DNA of 64,000 bases from Arcticibacter sp045629565 (GTDB lineage: Bacteria; Bacteroidota; Bacteroidia; Sphingobacteriales; Sphingobacteriaceae), in the NCBI RefSeq assembly GCF_045629565.1, contig NZ_JAZQRL010000028.1, positions 62,001-126,000 of the forward strand, in the 5' to 3' direction. Of this stretch, positions 44,357-52,700 are shown piece by piece (within the stretch, counting starts at the first letter, position 1; each line of letters opens with the position of its first letter). A model generated the notes under the pieces. It was not told the DNA's origin. It saw only the letters and a program-made list of their open reading frames with translations, and ran no database searches. A program made the translations under genes and the position numbers.

Positions 44357-45235
44357 ATGTCACATAAAGCCGGATTTGTAAGCATAATTGGGAAGCCCAA
44401 TGCAGGGAAGTCAACATTGATGAATGCCCTCGTTGGTGAGAAGATGTCTATCATTACACCCAAAGCCCAAACCACCAGACACCGGATTCTGGGAATCGTC
44501 AACGAACCGGATTATCAGATCGTATTTTCGGATACCCCAGGAGTGATCAAACCGGCATATGGCTTACAGGAAAGCATGATGGGTGCAGTCAACGATTCGT
44601 TGGTAGATGCCGACATTATTTTATTCGTCACCGATATCAACGAACGTCACGACGAGTCAGACGTAATAGAGAAGTTAAAGAATACCCAGTCTCCGGTAGC
44701 TGTCATCATTAACAAGATCGACAAATCACAGCAGGAGTATGTATTCCCCAAAATTGAGTACTGGAAACAGGAATTGAATCCAAGCGCAATCTTTGCCGTA
44801 TCGGCCCTTCATGAACATAATGTTGCCGGCGTAATGGATTATATCATTCAGAACCTGCCCGAGCATCCTCCCTATTACGATAAGGATACGTTGACCGACC
44901 GCAACCAGCGCTTCTTTGTATCTGAAATCATCAGAGAAAAGATTTTCACCCTTTACGCACAAGAGATTCCTTACAGTACAGAGGTGATCGTCACCGAATA
45001 CAAGGAGGAGGAAAAAATGGACCGGATCAGTGTCGAGATTATGGTCGAGCGCGATTCGCAAAAGAACATCCTCATCGGGAAAGGCGGCGAGATGCTTAAA
45101 AAAGTGGGAACCTATGCCAGGCGCGACATTGAGGAGTTTATCCAGAAGAAGGTATTTCTCCAGATGTTTGTCAAGGTAATTCCAGATTGGCGCAACCGCA
45201 AGAACTACCTGAAGAGATTCGGGTACGAAGATTAA
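44357..45235 (+). CDS. era: GTPase Era
   Basis: Era is an essential GTPase in 30S ribosome maturation that binds the 3' end of 16S rRNA. G motifs are all visible: G1 GKPNAGKST (~residues 11-19), G2 in KAQTTRH, G3 DTPGV, G4 NKID and G5 SAL. The C-terminal KH domain carries ILIGKGGEMLKKVG. At 292 aa it is full length. The ATG at 44357 is chosen because the family starts at MSHKAGFVSIIGKPNAGKS; a longer frame would run into the promoter. der follows on the same strand after 87 bp. Confidence 0.96.
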   Translation: MSHKAGFVSIIGKPNAGKSTLMNALVGEKMSIITPKAQTTRHRILGIVNEPDYQIVFSDTPGVIKPAYGLQESMMGAVNDSLVDADIILFVTDINERHDESDVIEKLKNTQSPVAVIINKIDKSQQEYVFPKIEYWKQELNPSAIFAVSALHEHNVAGVMDYIIQNLPEHPPYYDKDTLTDRNQRFFVSEIIREKIFTLYAQEIPYSTEVIVTEYKEEEKMDRISVEIMVERDSQKNILIGKGGEMLKKVGTYARRDIEEFIQKKVFLQMFVKVIPDWRNRKNYLKRFGYED

Positions 45236-45245
45236 AAAAAACACT

Positions 45246-45263
45246 TAAGCCACAAATGGCTTA
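45246..45263 (+). terminator. Small hairpin between era and der
   Basis: TAAGCCA and TGGCTTA pair around a 4-nt CAAA loop 10 bp after the era stop, followed by TCTTTACC. The stem is short and the U-run weak, so partial termination or RNA stabilisation is all that can be suggested. Confidence 0.35.
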
Positions 45264-45322
45264 TCTTTACCAGCAAACAAACAGGCTGTTAACGGAAATA
45301 CGGACCTGAAATACAAATAATA

Positions 45323-46624
45323 ATGAGCAATATAGTAGCCATAGTAGGACGTCCAAACGTTGGAAAATCAACTTTATACAATCGCCTGACGGAAACCCGG
45401 AAAGCAATTGTAGATGATATGAGCGGCGTGACAAGAGACCGCCATTACGGACTGGCAGAATGGATCGGGAAACCCTTCACAGTAGTAGATACAGGCGGAT
45501 ACGTGGCGCATTCAGAGGATGTCTTTGAGGCCGCAATCCGCGAACAGGTAATGATCGCAATCGAAGAGGCCACAGTAATCCTCTTCATGGTAGATGTAAC
45601 CACCGGAATAACAGATCTGGACGACAGCATCGCCGATATACTCCGCCGAAGCAAAAAACCGGTATTAGTCGTTGCCAATAAGGTCGATAACAATGCGCTG
45701 ATCAACGAATCGCATATTTTTTACAGCCTCGGACTTGGCGACATCTACTGCATCTCGTCAATGACAGGCTCAGGCACCGGCGAATTGCTGGACGAGGTCG
45801 TAAGCCACTTCCAGGAAATCCAGGAAGAAGCTAACACACTTCCTAAATTCACCATCGTAGGTCGCCCCAACGTAGGTAAATCATCTCTAATCAATGCCCT
45901 GATCGGAAAAGAAAGGAACATCGTTACCCCTATAGCAGGCACCACGCGTGATTCTATTCACATTCACTACAACCAGTTCGGCCATGAGTTTATGCTGATT
46001 GACACTGCAGGTCTTCGTAAGAAAACGAAGGTGAAGGAAAACATCGAGTTCTACTCCGTAATGAGGACAATCAAGGCGATTGAAGAAGCGGACGTGAACA
46101 TCCTGATGATTGACGCGGTTGATGGCATTGAGTCTCAGGACATCAATATCTTCCACCTTGCTGAAAAGAACAAGAAAGGCATCGTGATCCTGATCAATAA
46201 ATGGGATTTGATTGAAAAAAATCACAAAACCACTAAAGTTTTCGAGGAAACAATCAGAGAACGCTTATCCCCTTTTACCGACGTACCCATCATCTTTACA
46301 TCGGTGATCGAGAAACAACGTATCTTCAAGGCTCTTGAAGCGGCAATGGCAGTTTACGAGAACAAAACCAAGAAGATCTCTACATCAAAGTTAAATGATG
46401 TAATGCTCCCTATCATAGAAAACAACCCTCCGCCGGCGTTGAAAGGAAAGCATATCAAGATTAAATATATCACACAGATTCAGGCAAGCTCACCGATGTT
46501 TGCTTTTTTCTGTAACCTGCCGCAATATATCAAAGACCCGTACAAGCGGTTCCTGGAAAACAAGCTGCGTGAGAACTTTGACTTTACCGGAGTTCCTATA
46601 CAGATATTTTTCAGACAGAAATAA
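45323..46624 (+). CDS. der: GTPase Der (EngA)
   Basis: Der has two tandem GTPase domains and acts in 50S subunit maturation. Domain 1: GRPNVGKST (~residues 8-16), DTGGY, NKVD. Domain 2: GRPNVGKSS (~178-186), DTAGL, NKWD. A C-terminal KH-like domain ends IQIFFRQK. Length 433 aa, as usual for the family. It sits downstream of era, a functional companion in ribosome assembly, and immediately before a small lipoprotein gene (1-bp gap). Confidence 0.97.
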   Translation: MSNIVAIVGRPNVGKSTLYNRLTETRKAIVDDMSGVTRDRHYGLAEWIGKPFTVVDTGGYVAHSEDVFEAAIREQVMIAIEEATVILFMVDVTTGITDLDDSIADILRRSKKPVLVVANKVDNNALINESHIFYSLGLGDIYCISSMTGSGTGELLDEVVSHFQEIQEEANTLPKFTIVGRPNVGKSSLINALIGKERNIVTPIAGTTRDSIHIHYNQFGHEFMLIDTAGLRKKTKVKENIEFYSVMRTIKAIEEADVNILMIDAVDGIESQDINIFHLAEKNKKGIVILINKWDLIEKNHKTTKVFEETIRERLSPFTDVPIIFTSVIEKQRIFKALEAAMAVYENKTKKISTSKLNDVMLPIIENNPPPALKGKHIKIKYITQIQASSPMFAFFCNLPQYIKDPYKRFLENKLRENFDFTGVPIQIFFRQK

Positions 46625-46625
46625 A

Positions 46626-46832
46626 ATGAAATCCAAGCTAGTTAGCTTGCTACGCTTCTCGTTCATCCTGCTAATGGCAGGATGTGCGACAGGCAGCAGC
46701 AAGAGGGATATCGAAATCCAGGACTCCCTGGAAACAGTCAGAATTGCAGACTCTCTTCTTAACCTTGAACTTAGCCTTGAAGACAGTCTTGAATGGGAGA
46801 TTGATACCGCTTCAAGCCCTGCGAAACGGTAA
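46626..46832 (+). CDS. Small lipoprotein, hypothetical
   Basis: From the ATG 1 bp after the der stop, this 68-aa protein has a lipoprotein signal (FSFILLMAGCATG, Cys20) and a very acidic, Leu/Ser/Asp-rich mature part with repeated DSLE/DSLL units (QDSLETVRIADSLLNLELSLEDSLEWEID), probably amphipathic helix. Its start overlaps nothing, but its position suggests co-transcription with der. It converges on the S41 protease gene. No family recognised. Confidence 0.6.
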   Translation: MKSKLVSLLRFSFILLMAGCATGSSKRDIEIQDSLETVRIADSLLNLELSLEDSLEWEIDTASSPAKR

Positions 46833-46841
46833 AGGTAAAGC

Positions 46842-48455
46842 TTATTTCAGTACGGCGATTGACTTTTCGATCATACTATCCGTTTCATTCAAAACCCGGT
46901 AGTAAGCGTCTTCACCAAAGTAGAAGCGTGCTAATAGTGCCTTCATGTCAAGCATAATGGCCCCTTTGGCCTCCTGAAATTCCGTTGCTGTGAATGTGAT
47001 CTTTCTTTTGTCCGCAAGGGCTCGCAGCTGCTTATAATGACTGCTGTTTAAGCTGAAGTTATCCAGGAGATCTTTCAGACTTTCCGGCCTCGCCTTTTTA
47101 ATCAGATAGCTATATACCAGCTCATTTAATACGGCGTTACTGCTTAATGAATAATAAAGTGGCGTATGTCCGACTGTATCAACAGGAACATAAATATCCG
47201 GCATCACACCACCGCCGCCGAATACTACTCTTCCCGAAACCGTTTTGAAGTACTTACTTTTAGTCGCATACAGGCTGTCCATCAGATGTTTCTGATCGAA
47301 CACCAGTTCACCATTCTTTATCCGGTTTGATATTTCTTTAAAATATTCGATTTTTCCGCGGGTATACGGCTTTTGAATGGATCTGCCCGAAGGGGTATAA
47401 TACCTGGCTACCGTCAGGTTCAGGGCTGATCCGTCTCCGAAGTTGAATTGCTCCTGCACCAATCCTTTTCCAAAAGACCGGCGCCCCACAATGGTCGCCC
47501 TGTCCAGATCCTGGAGCGCCCCTGCGACAATCTCACTTGCCGATGCGGTACCCTCGTCTATCAGAATAACCAGCTTCCCTTTCTCATAATCCCCTGCACT
47601 TGTAGCAAAGTAGTCGGTACGTGGCTCGTGTTCTCCCTGTGTGTAAACTATTAACTCCTGGTCTCCTAAAAATTGATCCGCCAAAGCAGTAGCCGCGTTC
47701 AGGTATCCGCCCCCGTTTCCCCGAAGATCTACGATGAGCCCCTGCATACCCTGTTTTTTAAGGCGTCTCATCTCGAAAAGGAAATCCTCGTCTGTCTTCG
47801 CCCCGAACTTGCTGATTTTAATATATCCCACACGGTTCTGGATGAGATAGGAAACATCGATGCTGCTTACCGTTACTTTTTCACGTGGAACTTTAAATAC
47901 GATATCTTCACCGGAACCATAACGCCTTACTGTTAACCTTACAAGTGTGCTTTGCCTCCCCCTGATTAAGCTTACAATTTTGGTTGGTGTTATACCAACA
48001 CCTGCAATGTTTTGGTCCTCTATCTTAACAATCTGGTCACCGCTCTGCAGCCCCGCTTTTGACGCAGGTCCGGTTTTATTAATATGGGTAATGATTAAGG
48101 TGTCGTTCAACAACTGATATTCAATACCGATACCGTTATAGTTACCCTCCATATCATCCGTAAACATTCGCGCCTCAACGGGTGGAAGATAGGCGGAATG
48201 CGGATCCAGATTATTCAGAATCTCATCGATCGCCAGGTTTTGCAGGGTATCCGTCTTGATGGGGTCTACATAGTTTTCTCTGATAATATCCAGCACCTGC
48301 TCCACTTTACCTCCATCTCCAGCCGATCGGAAAATTTTAAACGAGCCGTTTCTGGAGTTCACATCCTCCTTATGAAACTTGGGCCCTAAAATCATTCCTA
48401 ACACCAGCGCACCCGAATAACAGGCAGCTATTAACAAATTTTTCCGAGTAGACAA
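46842..48455 (-). CDS. S41 family peptidase (carboxyl-terminal processing protease)
   Basis: This CtpA/Prc-type protease is exported and cleaves envelope proteins near their C-termini. An N-terminal membrane anchor (LLIAACYSGALVLGMILG) precedes an N-terminal cap, a PDZ domain (~residues 85-170, GIGIEYQLLNDTLIITHINKTGPASKAGLQSGDQI) and the S41 core with catalytic Ser in DEGTASASEIVAGAL and Lys in GRRSFGKGLVQEQF. The C-terminal region continues to residue 537. The start is a TTG at 48455: no ATG occurs before the in-frame upstream stop at 48474-48476, and the TTG gives a sensible signal anchor. Confidence 0.93.
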   Translation of the reverse strand: MSTRKNLLIAACYSGALVLGMILGPKFHKEDVNSRNGSFKIFRSAGDGGKVEQVLDIIRENYVDPIKTDTLQNLAIDEILNNLDPHSAYLPPVEARMFTDDMEGNYNGIGIEYQLLNDTLIITHINKTGPASKAGLQSGDQIVKIEDQNIAGVGITPTKIVSLIRGRQSTLVRLTVRRYGSGEDIVFKVPREKVTVSSIDVSYLIQNRVGYIKISKFGAKTDEDFLFEMRRLKKQGMQGLIVDLRGNGGGYLNAATALADQFLGDQELIVYTQGEHEPRTDYFATSAGDYEKGKLVILIDEGTASASEIVAGALQDLDRATIVGRRSFGKGLVQEQFNFGDGSALNLTVARYYTPSGRSIQKPYTRGKIEYFKEISNRIKNGELVFDQKHLMDSLYATKSKYFKTVSGRVVFGGGGVMPDIYVPVDTVGHTPLYYSLSSNAVLNELVYSYLIKKARPESLKDLLDNFSLNSSHYKQLRALADKRKITFTATEFQEAKGAIMLDMKALLARFYFGEDAYYRVLNETDSMIEKSIAVLK

Positions 48456-48611
48456 TGCGTGATTATTTCGATGCTAAATTAACACTTGGAATGTCAACTT
48501 TCCGTCCTCTTTTTAAATAGTTTGCAGATTTAAAAGAAAATTCAGGCCCGATTGACTGAGCGGGTTAATTCGATGATTGACGCGCATAAACGCCTGGCTC
48601 TATCTTGATGC

Positions 48612-48654
48612 AGGGCAGCTCCTGACCAGGTTAAGGGCAGCTCCTGACCAGGTT
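48612..48654 (+). repeat. Two tandem copies of a 22-bp unit
   Basis: Units starting at 48612 and 48634 share AGGGCAGCTCCTGACCAGG plus TT and repeat with a 22-bp period; only the last base differs. They open a repeat-rich stretch in the 503-bp gap between the S41 protease gene and the gene at 48959. The period is twice the 11-nt period of the neighbouring repeats. Confidence 0.9.
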
Positions 48655-48657
48655 GTA

Positions 48658-48761
48658 GGTGCAGCCACACTGAACCCGCCCTGTAGCCACAGTGTAGCCA
48701 CGTATTTGTGGAAAAAGGTGGCTACAACGTGGCTACAGGGCGGCTAGAATATGGCTGCACC
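48658..48761. repeat. 104-nt imperfect hairpin built from 11-nt-spaced units
   Basis: A 46-nt left arm (48658-48703) and right arm (48716-48761) match at 38 of 46 positions around a 12-nt loop. Ends are perfect (GGTGCAGCCA / TGGCTGCACC). Inside each arm a 9-mer recurs at an exact 11-nt spacing: TGTAGCCAC at 48682 and 48693, and its complement GTGGCTACA at 48718 and 48729. No ORF covers it plausibly. Confidence 0.9.
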
Positions 48762-48803
48762 CACTAGCAGCCCACCAGCAGCCCACTAGCAGCAGGCCAG
48801 CAG
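48760..48803 (+). repeat. Four tandem units of an 11-bp repeat
   Basis: CCCACTAGCAG (48760), CCCACCAGCAG (48771), CCCACTAGCAG (48782) and a diverged CAGGCCAGCAG (48793) follow each other without gaps, overlapping the end of the hairpin by 2 bp. The rest of the gap (48456-48611 and 48804-48958) shows only a promoter-like element near the rightward gene. Confidence 0.9.
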
Positions 48804-48907
48804 ACAGGAAGGCGGTTACCTATTGCTTACCTATAAGCCAGGGTTGATGGCATCAATAGCAAACAAAAATTCCCGTCGGCTTTCGTAAGGTTCAAAAGAA
48901 ATGGCCT

Positions 48908-48915
48908 TATATTTG
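48908..48915 (+). promoter_or_regulatory. -7 promoter element for the gene at 48959
   Basis: TATATTTG matches TAnnTTTG exactly and lies 43 bp upstream of the ATG. The best -33 candidate (TTTC at 48881-48884) is 23 bp away, slightly long. An inverted pair ATAGCAAA (48856-48863) and TTTGCTAT (48917-48924) brackets it. Confidence 0.4.
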
Positions 48916-48958
48916 CCTTTGCTATCAATAGAAAAACATTTAAAAATACGATCTCAAA

Positions 48959-49525
48959 ATGCACGAAATAGAACCATTTTATCGCTGGCGGGATGATTAT
49001 GTAGCTGCGGAGGATGAGCTTTCACCCTTCTATCAGACAGAGTATAGTGAATTTGAGTTCGATAAAAAGATCTACAACTATTTCATACATCCGCAGTGGG
49101 ATTATTTTGGATCCCAGACCCTTTATCTGAAGGTCCTGTTCGTCGATTATGAGCGCAACTTCGCCATCATAGAGTTCATCGGTGAATGGAACGACACCAT
49201 CTACAATGATATCATGCTTTTGAAACGCGAGATCATCGAAATGATGATGCACGAAGGGATTAACAAGTTTATACTGCTGGGGGAGAACATTCTGAACTTC
49301 CACTCGTCAGACGATTTGTATTACGAAGAATGGTTCCAGGACGTAGAGGACGGATGGATCGCGGCTATCAACTTCCGGGAGCATGTTATCGAAGAATTCA
49401 AGAAAAGCAATATCGATTATTATATCAACTTTGGCGGTTCTCTGGACAACATCCCCTGGCGCACACTCAACCCGCAACAGCTGTTCTCCAGAATCGAAGA
49501 TCAGCTAACCAGGCGGCTTTACTAG
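48959..49525 (+). CDS. Conserved hypothetical protein, cytoplasmic
   Basis: This 188-aa soluble protein is rich in aromatic and acidic residues (EPFYRWRDDYVAAEDELSPFYQTEYSEFEF, YNYFIHPQWDYFGSQTLYLKVLFVDYERNFAIIEFIGEWNDTIYNDIMLLKREI). No signal peptide, TM segment or known motif is seen. Its alternating strands and helices resemble a compact alpha/beta domain, and it reads like the short conserved hypotheticals of Bacteroidota. It is flanked upstream by the repeat region and downstream by the metH riboswitch. Function unknown. Confidence 0.75.
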   Translation: MHEIEPFYRWRDDYVAAEDELSPFYQTEYSEFEFDKKIYNYFIHPQWDYFGSQTLYLKVLFVDYERNFAIIEFIGEWNDTIYNDIMLLKREIIEMMMHEGINKFILLGENILNFHSSDDLYYEEWFQDVEDGWIAAINFREHVIEEFKKSNIDYYINFGGSLDNIPWRTLNPQQLFSRIEDQLTRRLY

Positions 49526-49552
49526 TCAACTTGAGTATCCTTTCAGCAAGCA

Positions 49553-49584
49553 TTTGCTTTTGACTGAATTATATCGCATTTTTG
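49553..49584 (+). promoter_or_regulatory. Promoter of the metH riboswitch transcript
   Basis: TTTG (49553-49556), a 20-bp spacer and CATTTTTG (49577-49584; 7 of 8 to TAnnTTTG) fit the Bacteroidota promoter form. Transcription would begin about 7 nt downstream, right before the riboswitch P1 stem at 49597. Confidence 0.5.
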
Positions 49585-49594
49585 CAGTGCTTAT

Positions 49595-49729
49595 AAAGAA
49601 AGACGGAGGGAGTAGACCCTGCGAAGTCTTAGCAACCTGTGCTTACAAGGTGCTACATTCTATCTCGATTTTATTCAAAGAAATAAGGGAAAAGATAAGT
49701 TAATGGCAGAATCCGAAGGATCTTTCTAA
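49595..49729 (+). ncRNA. SAM-I (S-box) riboswitch controlling metH
   Basis: The S-box core is present: GGAGGGA at 49605-49611, CCCTGCGAA, AGCAACC at 49631-49637, and GGTGCTACATTC at 49649-49660. P1 closes with AGAAAGA (49597-49603) and TCTTTCT (49721-49727), and the P4 hairpin ATCC-GAA-GGAT sits just before the P1 3' strand. S-adenosylmethionine binding should repress methionine synthase. No U-tract terminator follows; a small hairpin (GCAGG-CATA-CCTGC, 49741-49754) lies between P1 and the proposed metH start, so translational control or an unusual terminator is possible. Confidence 0.85.
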
Positions 49730-49772
49730 AATAAGCTTTATGCAGGCATACCTGCTTAATGCTAAATACAAC

Positions 49773-52700
49773 ATGGATATCAGGAAAGAATTAGAAAAAC
49801 GCATTCTCGTGATTGATGGAGCAATGGGGACTATGATCCAGCGCTACTCCCTTTCTGAGGATGATTTTCGTGGCGAGCGATTCAAAAACCACCCTTGCGA
49901 CGTAAAGGGAAACAATGACCTGTTGAATCTTACCCGTCCCGACATCATTAAAGCCATTCATGCTGAATATCTGGAATCAGGCGCCGATATTATTGAGACC
50001 AATACGTTCAGTACGCAACGTATCTCAATGGCTGATTATAAGATGGAGGACCTTTCCTATGAGCTCAGCTTTGAGGGGGCCAGAATAGCAAAAGAAGTAG
50101 CTACTGAGTTTACACTGCGCAACCCGGATAAACCGCGGTTTGTTGCGGGTGCTGTTGGTCCTACCAACCGCACTGCTTCCATGTCTCCTGATGTAAATGA
50201 CCCGGGATACCGGGCGGTGACCTTCGATGATCTTGTCGGCGCTTATGATGAACAAGTCAGGGGTCTGATCGATGGAGGTGCGGATGTGTTGCTTATCGAG
50301 ACTATCTTTGATACACTTAATGCCAAAGCCGCAATATTCGCTATCAAGGAATACGAACAGGTAATTGGACGAAAAATCGATATTATGATCTCCGGCACCA
50401 TCACGGATGCGAGCGGAAGAACACTATCGGGACAGACTGTTGAGGCTTTCCTGAACTCCCTTACACATGCCAACCTGCTCAGCATTGGCTTGAACTGTGC
50501 GTTGGGTGCTAAGGAAATGAGGCCGCATATTGAAGAGCTTGCTGCTAAAGCTCCTTGTTATGTTTCGGCTTACCCAAATGCCGGACTTCCCAATGAATTT
50601 GGTGCGTACGACGAAACGGCTCATGAGACGGCTCACCTCCTGGAGGATTTTATAGAAAGCGGCTTTGTGAACATCGTGGGTGGCTGTTGCGGAACCACAC
50701 CCGAGCACATTGGCTGTATCGCGGACAAGGCAGCAAAAGTTGCGCCCAGGAAGATACCGCAGGTAGAGCCTTACATGCGTCTGAGCGGCCTGGAACCTGT
50801 CACGATCAAGCCGGATACGATGTTTGTTAACATCGGGGAACGTACCAATATTACGGGCTCGCCCAAGTTCTCGAAACTGATCCTGAGCGGCAACTACGAA
50901 GCGGCGTTGGCAGTAGCCCTGCAACAGGTTGAGGGCGGTGCCCAGATTATTGATGTCAACATGGATGAGGGGATGCTCGATTCGGAAGCCGCCATGACCC
51001 GTTTCCTGAACCTGATCGCTTCAGAACCCGATATTGCAAAGCTTCCTATAATGGTCGATTCTTCTAAATGGACGGTCATAGAGAACGGACTGAAATGCCT
51101 GCAGGGAAAAGGAATCGTGAACTCGATATCGCTCAAAGAAGGTGAGGAAAAGTTTGTCCGGAGCGCTCAAACGATCATGAAATATGGAGCTGCGATAGTG
51201 GTGATGGCATTTGACGAGCAAGGTCAGGCCGACAACTACGAACGACGCATCGAAATATGCAAGCGCTCCTATGATATATTGGTGGATAAGGTGGGCTTTC
51301 CTCCTCAGGACATCATCTTTGACCCCAACATCCTGACAGTAGCGACAGGACTGGAAGAACATAATAATTACGCTGTTGATTTCATCAACGCCACCCGCTG
51401 GATCAAGGAAAACCTTCCTTATGCAAAAGTAAGCGGTGGGGTATCCAATATATCCTTCTCCTTCAGAGGGAACAATGTGGTGCGTGAGGCCATGCACTCC
51501 GCTTTCCTATACCATGCCATCAAGGCAGGTCTGGATATGGGGATAGTAAACGCCGGGATGTTAGAAGTGTATGAGGAAATACCAAAGGAACTGCTCGTGC
51601 GCGTGGAGGATGTCCTGCTCAATCGCAGGGAAGACGCCACGGAGCGCCTGGTGGACTTCGCCGAAACGGTAAAAGCGAAGGGAAAGGAAGTGGTGAAGGA
51701 TGAGGAATGGCGTAAGGGATCTGTGGAAAAACGCCTGTCGCATGCACTTGTAAAAGGTATAACGGAATACCTGGACGACGACGTAGAGGAGGCGAGACTG
51801 ACCTACGCACGGCCTTTGCAGGTTATCGAAGGGCCGCTTATGGACGGAATGAACATTGTAGGTGACCTCTTTGGTGCCGGTAAGATGTTTTTGCCTCAGG
51901 TAGTAAAATCGGCCCGTGTTATGAAGAAGGCGGTTGCTTATCTGCTTCCTTTCATTGAAGAGGAAAAGCTGCTGAATCCTTCAGATACCAGTTCAAGTTC
52001 GGCAGGAAAGATTTTGATGGCCACTGTAAAGGGTGACGTGCACGACATCGGCAAGAATATCGTCGGTGTGGTACTGGCCTGCAACAACTTCGAGGTGATC
52101 GACATGGGTGTGATGGTTCCGGCCCAGGAAATCTTAAAGCGGGCAAAAGAAGAAAATGTCGACATCATCGGACTTAGTGGACTGATTACTCCTTCTCTCG
52201 ATGAGATGGTACACTTTGCCAAAGAAATGGAGCGCGAAGGCTTCACCATGCCGCTGATGATCGGCGGTGCCACTACTTCGCGGATTCATGCTGCCGTGAA
52301 AGTAGCTCCTAATTATTCGGGGTGCGCTATACATGTACTTGATGCTTCACGAAGTGTCTCTGTTTGCAGCAACCTGATGAATCCGGAAACGAGGGACGAT
52401 TATATTCAGAAAGTAAAGGATGAGTATGCTAAGGCAAGAGAAGCTCACTTAAACAAACGGACAGACAAAAAGCTGAAGACGATTGAAGAGGCGCGGGCGG
52501 ACAGGTTCCGGATTAATCTGGACGCTGTAGTGCAAACTGCCCCAGCGTTCACAGGAACGAAAACGTTTGAAGATTATCCCCTTGAAGAGCTCCTTCCTTA
52601 TATTGACTGGACTCCTTTCTTCCATACCTGGGAGCTGAAGGGAAGCTATCCGAAGATCTTTAATGATCCTAACGTAGGACCTGAAGCAAAAATACTTTTT

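Noticed and set aside
48612..48803. CRISPR array
   Set aside because: The units are 11 or 22 bp, are contiguous without unique spacers, and no cas genes are present.
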